A stretch of 57,292 bases of DNA from Burkholderiaceae bacterium (GCA_019234815.1 JAFALA010000065.1:1-57292), one strand, 5' to 3'; shown: positions 38,511-46,950, counted from the stretch's first letter. Translations and numbers: made by a program. Notes: generated from the letters alone by a model not told the origin.

Positions 38511-39634
38511 AGCACGGCAAGCGCATCGCCATCGTCGGCGCCGGCATCCTGGGCCTGGCCCATGCCTGGGCCGCCGCACGGCGCGGCCATCAGGTGCAGG
38601 TTTTCGAGCGGGATGCGCAGGCCGTAGGCGCCTCGGTGCGCAACTTCGGCCTGGGCCTGCTGCTGGGCCAGCCCCAGGGCGAGCTGCTGGACCTGGCCCG
38701 GCGCAGCCGCCAGCTGTGGCTGGAACTGCTGCCCGCCATCGGCGCCTGGCACAAGGCGCAGGGCAGCCTGATCGTGGCGCGCGATGCCGCGCAGTGGAGC
38801 GTGCTGCAGGCCTTTCACGCAGCAGCGGGCGCGTACTATGGCACCCAGCTGCTGAACGCGGCGCAGGTACAGAGCCATGACGGCGCACCGGGCCTGCGGG
38901 GCCTGGGCGCGCTCTACAGCCCGCAGGAAATCGCGCTGGAGTCGCGCCTGGCGATTCCGGCCTTCGCGAGCTGGTTGGCCGAGCAGCATGGCGTGCGCTT
39001 TCACTTCGACACCCTGGTGCGCGAGGCGGCACTGCCGCAGCTGCACACCAGCCGCGGCGTGTTCGAGGCGGATGAGCTGATCGTCTGCTCGGGCCATGAG
39101 TACCAGCAGCTCTACCCCGAGGCCTTTGCACCACGGGGCTTGCGCCGCTGCAGCCTGCAGATGCTGCGCCTGGAGGCCTCAGGCTTGCACCTGGGACCGG
39201 CGCTGCTGACCGGCCTCTCCGCCCTGCACTACCCGTCCTTCACCGGGCTGCCCGCGCTGCAGGCCCCGCTGGCCGCGCTGCAGGCGCATGTGCAGGCCAC
39301 GCAGCCGGATGTGCTGGCGCATGGCATTCACCTGATCGTGCAGCAGGTGGGCCTGGGCGGCGAGCTGATCGTGGGCGACTCGCACCATTACGGCGCCACG
39401 CCCTCGCCCTTCCTCGCCGACGCAGTCGACGCCTTGCTGCTGGGCGAGGTCCAAGGACTGCTGCGGCGCCCGTTGCGCGTGCTGGAGCGCTGGCAAGGCG
39501 TGTACGGTTCGGGCCCGCGGCCTTACGAGGCCTTCTCGCCCGAGGCCGGCGTGCACTGCATGGCCATGGGCTCTGGCATTGGCATGAGCATTGGGCTGGC
39601 GCTGGCGGAGCGGCATTTCGAGACAAACGGCTGA
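38507..39634 (+). CDS. FAD-dependent oxidoreductase of the phosphonate cluster (TIGR03364-type)
   Basis: A 375-aa DAO-family flavoprotein. The N-terminal dinucleotide-binding motif is [20 protein letters not shown] with a terminal acidic residue at FERD. The C-terminal [14 protein letters not shown] closes the FAD site. Members of this family cluster with phosphonate genes and have been reported to oxidise aminoethylphosphonate or its N-methyl derivative to phosphonoacetaldehyde; that role is inferred here from context. It starts with GTG overlapping the phnX stop. Confidence 0.85.
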   Translation: MKHGKRIAIVGAGILGLAHAWAAARRGHQVQVFERDAQAVGASVRNFGLGLLLGQPQGELLDLARRSRQLWLELLPAIGAWHKAQGSLIVARDAAQWSVLQAFHAAAGAYYGTQLLNAAQVQSHDGAPGLRGLGALYSPQEIALESRLAIPAFASWLAEQHGVRFHFDTLVREAALPQLHTSRGVFEADELIVCSGHEYQQLYPEAFAPRGLRRCSLQMLRLEASGLHLGPALLTGLSALHYPSFTGLPALQAPLAALQAHVQATQPDVLAHGIHLIVQQVGLGGELIVGDSHHYGATPSPFLADAVDALLLGEVQGLLRRPLRVLERWQGVYGSGPRPYEAFSPEAGVHCMAMGSGIGMSIGLALAERHFETNG

Positions 39635-39636
39635 GC

Positions 39637-39657
39637 GCCGATCTCGCGCTGATCGGC
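39637..39657. repeat. Stem-loop after the oxidoreductase gene
   Basis: GCCGATC (39637-39643) and GATCGGC (39651-39657) form perfect 7-bp arms around a 7-nt loop, starting 2 nt after the oxidoreductase stop. No T-run follows, so it is either a weak transcript-end structure or an operator for the regulator gene that starts 59 bp later. Confidence 0.4.
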
Positions 39658-39715
39658 AGCGGTTTGAAGTCCGCCGCCGATAATTGCGTATTTCGTCCAG
39701 GCTCTAGCGCTGCCC

Positions 39716-40585
39716 ATGTTCGTCACCCAACTCAAGGCCTTCTTCGCCGTGGCGCGCCTGGGCAGCGTCACGCAGGCGGCACGCCAGCTGGGCCTGAGCC
39801 AGCCCACCGTCACCGCGCAGATCAAGGCGCTGGAGGCGCACTACGGCGTGGAGCTGTTTCGCCGCCAGGGCGGGCGCCTGAGCCTCAGCGACGAAGGCAT
39901 CCGCCTGCTGCCCGCGGTGGACCTGCAGCTGCAGCAGGAAATCAACGTTGAACTCGCCATGCGCCAGGCCGGCGAAGGCGTGCGCGGGCACCTGCGCCTC
40001 GGCGCCACCTCGCCCTTTTATGTGCTCGCGCTGATGCGCCAGTTCGGCGCCGCCTACCCGCTGGTGGACGTCAGCATCAGCACCGGCAACTCGCTCCAGA
40101 TGGTCGACGCGCTGCTGGAATTCAAGGTCGACCTGGCCACCTCGTCCCACCTGGAGCAGGACCAGCGCCTGCACCGCCAGCTGCTGGGCAAAGATCCGCT
40201 GGTGCTGCTGCTGCCGCGCGACCATGCGCTGGCCACCCAGCGCGCCGTGAGCCTGCAGGCCCTGCGCGGGCTGGACCTCATCATGCGCGAGCGCGGCTCC
40301 ATCACCCGCCGGGTCACCGAGCAGGCCTTTGGCGAGCACGGCGTCGCCCCCCGCCGCGTGCTTGAAATTGCCAGCCGCGAAGCCATCCGCGAAGCCGTGA
40401 TGGCCGGCATGGGCGTCAGCGTCTTCGCCCGCCACGAAACCGGCACCCACCCCGACCTCGTCGCCCTGCATTTCATCGAAACCCTGCCCATGATCGAGGA
40501 GTACCTGTACTGCCTCTGCGAGCGGCGGGGGTCAAGGCTGATTGATGCGTTCTTGGGGATGCTGGGATCGGACGCATCGATCTAG
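39716..40585 (+). CDS. LysR-family regulator of the phosphonate cluster
   Basis: A 289-aa LysR-type regulator. The winged HTH covers residues 1-60 (AVARLGSVTQAARQLGLSQP, then ELFRRQGGRLSLS), and the effector domain follows. It is encoded on the same strand right after the phosphonate genes, 81 bp after the oxidoreductase, so control of that operon is likely; the effector could be aminoethylphosphonate. LysR genes are often divergent from their targets, so this same-strand 3' position is slightly atypical. Confidence 0.9.
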   Translation: MFVTQLKAFFAVARLGSVTQAARQLGLSQPTVTAQIKALEAHYGVELFRRQGGRLSLSDEGIRLLPAVDLQLQQEINVELAMRQAGEGVRGHLRLGATSPFYVLALMRQFGAAYPLVDVSISTGNSLQMVDALLEFKVDLATSSHLEQDQRLHRQLLGKDPLVLLLPRDHALATQRAVSLQALRGLDLIMRERGSITRRVTEQAFGEHGVAPRRVLEIASREAIREAVMAGMGVSVFARHETGTHPDLVALHFIETLPMIEEYLYCLCERRGSRLIDAFLGMLGSDASI

Positions 40586-40881
40586 AAGGTGGTGCGGGGG
40601 AAGCCCTGCCTGGCGCTCTCGTGAGCTTGGGCAGCGGGCCGCTTCGCAACGAAGGCTGAGTGCGCAAGTGTTCTGCCCCGCATGGCGCAATTGAATACCC
40701 AGGTGAGCGCGAGGCATATCCCCCAGCCACGGGCAACTCAAATGCGGGGTGAATCCTTGAAAAATGGGGCCCAATGCATGCCGGTGGATTCGCGACTTGA
40801 GGTATTTGAGCTGCGTGCGCGGGGGACCGCGCCAGTGCGGCCGCAAAGCGCGAGTGTCTCGCTGCACAGCCCGCAGGCCAC
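40586..40881. other. Intergenic stretch without a recognisable gene
   Basis: Open frames here look like shadows with no ribosome binding site or family resemblance. No strong hairpin or T-run was seen. The stretch separates the LysR gene from the regulatory elements of the PEP-CTERM gene. Confidence 0.6.
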
Positions 40882-40898
40882 TGTCGGAATTTTTTACA
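40882..40898. promoter_or_regulatory. Dyad, candidate activator site upstream of the sigma-54-like promoter
   Basis: TGTCGGAATTTTTTACA has TGT and ACA half-sites around an AT-rich centre and lies about 66 bp upstream of the -24 element. That position and symmetry fit an enhancer-binding-protein site. In other bacteria PEP-CTERM genes are controlled by the PrsK/PrsR two-component system with sigma-54; assigning PrsR here is inference. Confidence 0.45.
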
Positions 40899-40963
40899 CA
40901 TGCAAGCGCAACGTCGGCAGGGCGCGCCCGCAATCCTGCATTTCTGCTGGCAAAGAGGCGAAG

Positions 40964-40979
40964 AGGCATGAATATTGCT
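40964..40979 (+). promoter_or_regulatory. Candidate sigma-54 (-24/-12) promoter
   Basis: AGGCATGAATATTGCT aligns with the consensus TGGCACG-N4-TTGCW. GG is at 40965-40966 and GC at 40977-40978, the required 12-bp register. The expected start is near 40990, giving a leader of about 37 nt before the PEP-CTERM ATG at 41027. Confidence 0.6.
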
Positions 40980-41026
40980 TAATCCTGCAAACCACCAACT
41001 CAGGCAAGACGAAAGGACAAGTAAAA

Positions 41027-41587
41027 ATGAGTTTTAAATCACTTCTACGCAGCGCGATCGCGTTGACGGCCCTGATCATCGTTAGCGTTAGTGCGCAAGC
41101 GAGCTTGGTCTTTCAGTTTTCGATCACCAACACGATCGGCACCGTTGGCGGTACGGTCACGGGCACGATCTATGGCTTGAGCGACAACTCCACCGGCGCA
41201 GCGTCCGATGTGACGATCGACACGCTCCCTGCCGGTATGAGCAGCATCTACCCCGTTGGTTCGATTGATGCGGCCCTTTGGGACCAACAACTGCAAAACT
41301 CGTTCACGGTCTCTGGTGGCGCTATCGTCGCCGCCGAGTTCTGGGCACAGAACTCGTTCAATGGATTTCTCCAAGGGAGCCAGCTGTATATCGACGGTGG
41401 TGAAGGGCCTTACAACTTCGTCAACGTCGACGGGACCGACACCCATTACGTCTGGGGTGACAACGGACCTCAGGGCGTCGCCTTCACGCAGATCAGCGCT
41501 AACGACGTTCCCGAGCCGGGATCGGTCGCCCTGGTTGCTCTGGGATTGCTCGGATCGCTGCTCGTCCGTCGTCGTCGCGCGGATTAA
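41027..41587 (+). CDS. PEP-CTERM sorting domain protein
   Basis: A 186-aa secreted protein. It has an N-terminal signal peptide (LLRSAIALTALIIVSVSAQA), a beta-rich serine/threonine/glycine-rich body, and a C-terminal sorting tail with the VPEPGS motif, a hydrophobic helix (VALVALGLLGSLLV) and the basic end RRRRAD. Such proteins are processed by exosortase and usually end up at the cell surface or in exopolysaccharide biofilm matrix. GAAAGGA lies 10 nt before the ATG. The exosortase is not in this window. The body gives no further functional hint. Confidence 0.93.
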   Translation: MSFKSLLRSAIALTALIIVSVSAQASLVFQFSITNTIGTVGGTVTGTIYGLSDNSTGAASDVTIDTLPAGMSSIYPVGSIDAALWDQQLQNSFTVSGGAIVAAEFWAQNSFNGFLQGSQLYIDGGEGPYNFVNVDGTDTHYVWGDNGPQGVAFTQISANDVPEPGSVALVALGLLGSLLVRRRRAD

Positions 41588-41660
41588 GGCGAGAAAGCGT
41601 CCACGGGCCGGTGTCACCGTATTGAAAGAAATGCAGGGGGCCCGGCCATTTGTGAATTCC

Positions 41661-41680
41661 AGCGACGCATCTGCGTCGCT
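41661..41680. repeat. Perfect stem-loop after the PEP-CTERM gene
   Basis: AGCGACGCA (41661-41669) and TGCGTCGCT (41672-41680) form a 9-bp stem with a TC loop. It sits between the convergent PEP-CTERM gene and the interrupted small ORF. No T-run follows on either strand, so it may be a factor-assisted terminator or a transcript-stabilising end. Confidence 0.5.
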
Positions 41681-41704
41681 CGGGACTTGGGCCGAATCCG
41701 CTTC

Positions 41705-41920
41705 TCAATGACCCGAAGGCAACGAGTAGTCAAACTGATACTTGTGGGCGCCCGACGTGATGTCGATGACCAAGCGGCCTTCCTGCCCTTTTAACTCATC
41801 AGTGCCAGCAAAACTAGGACCGGCTGCGCTTATCAGGAATGGGCCATATGTCGTCGCAACCGCAACAAAGGTGATAAGCGACGCGAATAAGATGATCTAT
41901 TTATTAAATATTCTCTTCAT
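41705..41920 (-). pseudogene. Small membrane-protein ORF interrupted by an in-frame amber codon
   Basis: An ATG at 41920, 3 nt after the stop of the 308-aa gene, opens a 71-codon frame that ends at TGA 41705-41707. Codon 8 is TAG (41897-41899). Beyond it the frame encodes a hydrophobic helix (IILFASLITFVAVATTYG) and a soluble tail with GQEGRLVIDITSGAHKYQF. No other start codon before the helix is obvious. A single G-to-A change from TGG would explain the TAG. The continuous frame on both sides suggests a recently broken gene, or less likely readthrough. No family was recognised. Confidence 0.5.
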
Positions 41921-41923
41921 ATG

Positions 41924-42850
41924 TTACCCGCCTTTAGACAATCCAAGACCTTGATAATTTTTGTCTTGAATTAGTTTGATAAATGAAGCTTTATAAGAAT
42001 TTATCTTTGATTGCTCATCGTTCGTATATTGTTCCTCCCAATGATCAAATAGTGAATTGCCACACTTTCCGGTTGAAACACATAAATATGAGGTTGCAAA
42101 AGACTCGCTTGTGCAATTCTTTCCCAAGTTGCAAGACGCAAGCATTACTGCAACTAGCGCTAAATCTTGTTCGCTAGGCTCGTCTCGGAAACTATTGGAA
42201 ACCCACCGATTTCCCACAGCATGGAGGGCTGCTTCAATAGCAGCCTTGCTGTTGGAATTAAGCGTGGCAATTAGAATTTCATTTGAAGGGGCTTTCCCGC
42301 CGTCATATAAGTCCTTGGAGAACTCGACTGCATGCATGGCCTCACCTTGTAAACGTAGTTCATTAAATAGATCCCGACTACTTTTTGTCCCGGCACGTAT
42401 GAATCCGTCACATCGCTTCATAATCTCTCTAATGGCCAACTGACGCTCTGGTGTAAGTGCCCCACGATATGAGGTTGATGTTGATCCAGCCTCGAAATTC
42501 TGAAGCTGCTCCATATTAATCAATAATCCCCAGCATTCGCGCGCACCTACATAGGCCTCATATTTCATCGCAGGATTTTTTGATTTTATAGATTCAAGTG
42601 CGAATTTGTAAATATCGTGTTCAGAATCAAAATCAAAGTGCGAATTCTCCGTCGCAATTTTTGTAGGCGATGAAGATGCAGCCTTATATCCGTATGCCTT
42701 TCCAGCACTAGTGATTAAGAGCTCATGTTGTTGGGTGATTTTTGTGGCGAAATTTGAATTCGCCGTCCATCGCGTCCATGCGAATATGGCAAATGCAATC
42801 AATGCAGCAGCAATTACAACGATAGCTTTGGCGGCGCGTGACATTTTCAT
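41924..42850 (-). CDS. Orphan AT-rich membrane-anchored protein of unknown function
   Basis: A 308-aa protein with one N-terminal transmembrane segment (about residues 9-24) and a polar, largely helical periplasmic body containing five cysteines, four of them in the last third (ASCNLGKNC, YLCVSTGKCG). I do not recognise a family. Base composition and codon use (AAT, TTA, ATA) are far from the GC-rich neighbours, a sign of horizontal acquisition. The IS terminal repeat ends 19 bp upstream of the ATG, so any native promoter has been separated from it. ATG codons at residues 1 and 3 are both possible starts. Confidence 0.75.
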   Translation of the reverse strand: MKMSRAAKAIVVIAAALIAFAIFAWTRWTANSNFATKITQQHELLITSAGKAYGYKAASSSPTKIATENSHFDFDSEHDIYKFALESIKSKNPAMKYEAYVGARECWGLLINMEQLQNFEAGSTSTSYRGALTPERQLAIREIMKRCDGFIRAGTKSSRDLFNELRLQGEAMHAVEFSKDLYDGGKAPSNEILIATLNSNSKAAIEAALHAVGNRWVSNSFRDEPSEQDLALVAVMLASCNLGKNCTSESFATSYLCVSTGKCGNSLFDHWEEQYTNDEQSKINSYKASFIKLIQDKNYQGLGLSKGG

Positions 42851-42869
42851 TAAGAAGACCCATTAATTT

Positions 42870-42896
42870 TCCTGATTAGAAACCTGCCTCAGCATG
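42870..42896. repeat. IS terminal inverted repeat, left end
   Basis: It starts TCCTGATTAGAAAC and continues CTGCCTCAGCATG. It matches the right end at 25 of 27 positions. The transposase stop codon lies inside this repeat. Confidence 0.85.
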
Positions 42897-43831
42897 TGCT
42901 CTGATTTCGTTTTCCTTGACCGATTTGCTGCGAGCGACATCGACGATGAGCCCTGCCAACAATCCGCGCAAATCGAAGCGCCGATTGAATCGGTAGGCGA
43001 AGGAGGCGAGGTAGTGTTCGGCATATTTGCGGTACTTTAAGGAATGGAAGGCACCGGACAGCGTGGTTTTGAGGTTGCCCAACACCGTGTTGACCCACTT
43101 GAATTCAGGCAGGTCACGCGGCTTGAGGGTGCCCACCACTCGGGGCAAATGAACACATCCAGCATCCGCCACGGCGGCGAAGCATGGCAGCCATCGCTGA
43201 AGACCAAGGTTTGCGGAGCCAGATGGGTCTGCGCCCAGTGGCTGATCCCAGCCCAGGTGAATCCACTCACCATGCTGAGCTTCAAGTGAACGGGTTGACC
43301 CCGGTCATCCAGCGAGACCGCAGCCACGAAGGGCACTTTGTTCTCGGAACCTCTGCCCACCTTGCCCCCGGTGCGCGCGCCTCCGAGATAAGCGTCATCA
43401 AGCTGGACAAAACCGCTGAGCTGCTGAGTGCTGTCCTGCTGCGCCATGGCGCCGTTGATCTTGTGATGCAGCAGCCATGCCGTGGGGTAACTGACGCCCA
43501 GTTGGCGCATGAGCGCCAGGGACGACAACCCCGTTTTGGCTTGGCTGATCAGGTAGATCGCCAGGAACCACGTCGTCAGCGGCAGTTTGGTGTGCTCCAT
43601 CAAACTGCCCGCCGTCAGCGAGGTCTGATGCCGACATCCATTGCACTGAAACAGTTTGCGGGCGCCATGGCCGACGACATAGTGATCAGCGGCCCCACAA
43701 CGTGGGCATCGAAAACCATCCGGCCACCGCGCCGCCTTGATCGCCTCGGCGCATTGCGCCTCAGTGCCAAAGTGGTTCAGAAATTCCGTGATGGACATGC
43801 CGTGCTGGAACTGGATTCGGTGAGAAGACAT
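42876..43831 (-). pseudogene. IS1595/ISXO2-like transposase with single-base frameshift
   Basis: The first part (43831 to about 43190) has the N-terminal zinc ribbon (CPRCGAADHY and CNGCRHQT), then VQLDDAYLGG with the first catalytic Asp, and LVFSDG with the second. Near 43189 the frame shifts; the rest continues in another frame as DAGCVHLPRVVGTLKPRD, FKWVNTVLGNLKTTL and FAYRFNRRFDL, to a stop at 42876. Adding one base after SDG restores a continuous DGLPCFAAVADAG reading. The element should be unable to move by itself unless the shift is a sequencing error or is bypassed. Confidence 0.88.
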
Positions 43832-43891
43832 GATGCAGGCTCCACTGTGAAAGTACGCCCAGGTTACGGGCCTACTCGCTCATGGCATGAG

Positions 43892-43918
43892 CCTGCTGAG
43901 GCATGTTTCTAATCAGGA
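43892..43918. repeat. IS terminal inverted repeat, right end
   Basis: On the minus strand it begins TCCTGATTAGAAAC and continues ATGCCTCAGCAGG, differing from the left end at two positions. Confidence 0.85.
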
Positions 43919-43978
43919 GCTGATTTCATATTCATTGCCTTCAGACGGAAGCCAAATCATTTCGATAGATTGCGGTTG

Positions 43979-44671
43979 CTACTTGGTAAAGACGCGCTTG
44001 AATTTATCAACGGTCTCGTCGTCAGGCCCCACCGCGCCGATCTCATGGCCTTCTGGATCGAGCAGCCAGACCCAATCGTAGGAGCCGCCTCCGAGCCAAT
44101 GCTTGTGGCGCCGCACCAGCAAGTCGCCAGCATACGGTCCTGAGCGCAGCAAGTCCAAGGCATTACCGTCCTGAACAAAGTGCTCCCGGCCGGTCTTCAA
44201 GTCGACCGCATGGACCGCGTCCGAGGTAACCCATGCCTTGCTCTTGAAATAGAGCAGGCGGCCGTCAGGCGAAAACTGCAGCGAGGCCATGTCCGCCAGG
44301 GCTTGTTCGGGTTTGTCACTGTCCCGACCCGACAGAATGCGATGAGCACCGGTTCCGTCCGTCCGCACGATCCAGATTTCGGTGGCCTGGGCCTTGCCGG
44401 GGCCGACATCGATCCATCGAGCGGGTGTGGCACGGACGAAGGCTATGCAGCGATGATCCGGAGACAGCGTGGCAGATTGGTCCAGCCCCTGCTGGGTCAG
44501 GGCATGGTCTTTTCCGGCACCGTCGGTGTAGATGACTTTGCCCTCTTGCACCGCAACGGTCTGCGCAAGGGCGTCAGGGGCAGGCAGTCCGAAAACAGCC
44601 GACCCCCAAAACAAGACCAGACTCGCCTGCAGCCGTGTCTTGCGCCACACATACCCCACATTGAAGCTCAT
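43979..44671 (-). CDS. Secreted TolB/PD40-like beta-propeller protein
   Basis: A 230-aa exported protein. It has an N-terminal hydrophobic signal (LQASLVLFWGSAVFGL, then DALAQ) followed by PD40/WD40-like repeats such as SPDHRCIAFVRATPA, EIWIVRTDGTGAHRIL and LQFSPDGRLLYFKSKAW. Such repeats form incomplete beta propellers used for protein interactions in the periplasm. The stop is a TAG at 43979-43981; the IS right end lies 60 bp further. Function unknown; GC content is closer to the genome average than the neighbouring orphan gene. Confidence 0.75.
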   Translation of the reverse strand: MSFNVGYVWRKTRLQASLVLFWGSAVFGLPAPDALAQTVAVQEGKVIYTDGAGKDHALTQQGLDQSATLSPDHRCIAFVRATPARWIDVGPGKAQATEIWIVRTDGTGAHRILSGRDSDKPEQALADMASLQFSPDGRLLYFKSKAWVTSDAVHAVDLKTGREHFVQDGNALDLLRSGPYAGDLLVRRHKHWLGGGSYDWVWLLDPEGHEIGAVGPDDETVDKFKRVFTK

Positions 44672-44795
44672 GCCCTCAGTTGACAGGAGGGGCTGCCGGC
44701 GGTCAACCCTTCTGAAGGGGGAATCAGGGGCCGTGCCCAGCCAAGCTTGAATCCGGCGGAGGCGTGAAGGTGAAAGCTTCCCGCGCCGCCACGCC

Positions 44796-45296
44796 TCAGA
44801 TCGGCAATTCCGTGTAATACCGCCCGCCGTGGAAGATCAGCGGTTGCGCGGCTTCCAGGCGGCTGCAGCGCTCGACCTCGCCGACGAAGATCACGTGATC
44901 GCCTTCGTCGTACTGGCTGCGGTTGGCGCATTCGAATACCGCCGCCGCGCCTTCCAGCACCGGCGCGCCGCCCGCGCCGGTGCGGAATGGGATGCCGGCG
45001 AAGCGGTCGATGTCGCGCGTGGCGAAACGCTGCGCCAGCGCCTTCTGGTCGGCCGCCAGGATGTTGATCGCGTAATGCGAGCCCTGGCTGAAGACCGGCA
45101 TGGAGCCGGCGTTCTTGGACAGGCTCCACAGCACCAGCGGCGGCGTCAGCGACACGGAGTTGAAGGAATTGGCGGTCAGGCCCACCAGGCTGCCGTCGGC
45201 GGCGCGGGCGGTGATGACGGTCACGCCGGTGGCGAACATGGCGAGCGCGGCGCGGAACTGCGCCACGTCTGGCGGCGTGGAGGAGGGGGACGACAT
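44796..45296 (-). CDS. Flavin reductase-like (FMN-binding split barrel) protein
   Basis: A 166-aa protein of the flavin reductase domain family that uses NAD(P)H to reduce FMN or FAD, often for a two-component monooxygenase. The signatures are FRAALAMFATGVTVIT, GLTANSFNSVSLTPPLVL and the C-terminal GDHVIFVGEVERC and PLIFHGGRYYTEL. The ATG at 45296 begins MSSPSSTPP just before the conserved domain; an upstream in-frame start would reach into the opposite promoter. It is divergent from the AmpG-like gene. No monooxygenase partner is adjacent. Confidence 0.9.
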   Translation of the reverse strand: MSSPSSTPPDVAQFRAALAMFATGVTVITARAADGSLVGLTANSFNSVSLTPPLVLWSLSKNAGSMPVFSQGSHYAINILAADQKALAQRFATRDIDRFAGIPFRTGAGGAPVLEGAAAVFECANRSQYDEGDHVIFVGEVERCSRLEAAQPLIFHGGRYYTELPI

Positions 45297-45328
45297 GCTC
45301 CCATTGTCGCGGCTTCTAGAATCCGCGC

Positions 45329-46945
45329 ATGCCCATGAAGCCCAAGATGCCAAAGACGCCGACGCTGTCGACCATGACGCATGCGGCCGCCCACACGCCC
45401 CGCCTGCAGGTCTTCTACCGTCTCTTCGTCGTGCTGATGCTGGGCTTTGCCTCGGGCCTGCCGCTGGCGCTCAGCGGCCAGGCCATGCAGGCCTGGCTGG
45501 CGGGCGCGGGCCTGGACATCGCCACCATCGGCTTCCTGAGCATCGTCAGCATGCCCTACACCTTCAAGTTCCTGTGGGCGCCGCTGATGGACCGCTTCGA
45601 GCTCCCTTTTCTGGGCCGGCGGCGCGGCTGGCTGGTGCTGACGCAGCTGGCGCTGGCGCTGGCGCTGTGGTGCATGGCGCAGGCCTCGCCGGCCGGCAAT
45701 CTACGGGGCTTTGCGCTGCTGGCGCTGCTGGTGGCGTTCTTGTCGGCCTCGCAGGACGTGGTCATCAACGCCTACCAGACCGATTTGCTGCTGCCGCGCG
45801 AGCGCGGCCTGGGCTCCTCGCTGCAGGTGGCCGGCTACCGGCTGGCCATGATTTTGTCGGGCGGCGTGGCCTTCATCTGGGTCGACCCGGTGCAGGGCAG
45901 CGGCTGGACCTGGCCGCAGGTCTACCGCGTGATGGCCGGCCTGATGCTGGCGGCGGCGGTGTTCTCGGCCCTGCTGCTGCCGCGCCTGTTCCACGTCGAG
46001 CAGCCCCGCAGCGATGCGCGCCACGACGTGCAGGGCTTCGCGGCCGTGCTGCTGGCCGTGGCCCTGGGCGTGGCGGCGACGCAGTACGGCCTGGCGCCGC
46101 TGGTGCGCTGGCTCACCGATCCGCTGTGGGCCTGGGTGGGTCTGGCCGCGCCCCTGCAGGTCAAGTGGGCCGACCTGCTGACGCTGTTGCTGGGCATTGC
46201 GCTGACGCTGCCGCTGGCGGCCTGGGCCGCGCGCCGCGCGCAGTTCGAGACCTTGCTGGCCAGCCTGCGCGACTTCTTCACCCAGCCGGGCGCCGGCCCC
46301 ATCCTGGCCCTGATCGTGCTCTACAAGCTCGGCGACGCCTTCGCGCTGTCGCTGATGACGCCCTTCCTGCTCAAGGCCATGCACTTCAGCACCGGCGAGG
46401 TCGGCGTGGCCAACAAGGTGTTCGGCCTGTGGCTGACCATAGGCGGCGCCTTGCTGGGCGGCGCGCTGATGATGCGGCTGCGCCTGTGGCGCGCGCTGAT
46501 GCTGTTCGGCGTGCTGCAGGGCGCAGCCAACCTGGGCTTCTGGTGGCTGGCGCAGACCGGCGCGGGCAGCATGGGCCAGTTGGTGGTGCCGGCCTTCGAC
46601 TGGGGCTTCGTGAAGCTGGCGCAGGCCACGCCGGTGGACGGTGGCCTGTTGATGGTGGTGGCGCTGGAGAACATCACCGGCGGCATGGGCACGGCGGCCT
46701 TCCTGGCGCTGCTGATGAGCCTGTGCAGCCACCGTTTCACGGCCACGCAGTTTGCCCTGCTGTCGGCGTTCTCGTCGGTGGGCCGGGTCTGGGTCGGGCC
46801 GCTGGCCGGGGTCAGCGCCGAGACCACGGGCTGGCCGCGCTTTTTCGTGCTGGCGACGGTGCTGTCCGTCCCGGCGCTGGTCCTGCTCTGGCGCTTGCGC
46901 TTCAGCATCCGCGGGCTTGAAGTCCAGGCGGACGGCGCCAACTGA
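45329..46945 (+). CDS. AmpG-like major facilitator permease
   Basis: A 538-aa MFS transporter. The segments GFASGLPLALSGQAMQAWL, YTFKFLWAPLMDRF and QDVVINAYQTDLL are characteristic of AmpG-type permeases, which take up anhydro-muropeptides for peptidoglycan recycling. Twelve or more membrane helices are visible, with a polar loop around residues 225-245. The first ATG at 45329 is used; further in-frame ATGs follow within 16 codons and the first 20 residues look unconserved, so the start could be slightly later. The M48 peptidase gene starts 5 bp after its stop. Confidence 0.87.
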   Translation: MPMKPKMPKTPTLSTMTHAAAHTPRLQVFYRLFVVLMLGFASGLPLALSGQAMQAWLAGAGLDIATIGFLSIVSMPYTFKFLWAPLMDRFELPFLGRRRGWLVLTQLALALALWCMAQASPAGNLRGFALLALLVAFLSASQDVVINAYQTDLLLPRERGLGSSLQVAGYRLAMILSGGVAFIWVDPVQGSGWTWPQVYRVMAGLMLAAAVFSALLLPRLFHVEQPRSDARHDVQGFAAVLLAVALGVAATQYGLAPLVRWLTDPLWAWVGLAAPLQVKWADLLTLLLGIALTLPLAAWAARRAQFETLLASLRDFFTQPGAGPILALIVLYKLGDAFALSLMTPFLLKAMHFSTGEVGVANKVFGLWLTIGGALLGGALMMRLRLWRALMLFGVLQGAANLGFWWLAQTGAGSMGQLVVPAFDWGFVKLAQATPVDGGLLMVVALENITGGMGTAAFLALLMSLCSHRFTATQFALLSAFSSVGRVWVGPLAGVSAETTGWPRFFVLATVLSVPALVLLWRLRFSIRGLEVQADGAN

Positions 46946-46950
46946 GGGCC

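Larger units (their letters stand above)
42870..43918 (-). mobile_element. IS1595-family (ISXO2-like) insertion sequence, frameshifted
   Basis: A 1049-bp element bounded by 27-bp imperfect inverted repeats (42870-42896 and 43892-43918, 25 of 27 positions matching, outer sequence TCCTGATTAGAAAC). It holds one transposase gene on the minus strand with a frameshift. Size and transposase type fit IS1595/ISXO2. The 8-bp flanks (ATTAATTT left, GCTGATTT right) are similar but not identical, so no clean target duplication remains. Confidence 0.85.

Noticed and set aside
43180..43200. Programmed frameshift in the IS transposase
   Set aside because: No slippery A6G-type heptamer is seen at the break, and related IS1595 transposases are normally one continuous frame; a one-base loss is simpler.
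42862..43926. 8-bp target-site duplication around the IS
   Set aside because: ATTAATTT and GCTGATTT match at only 5 of 8 positions, so it cannot be claimed as a clean duplication.
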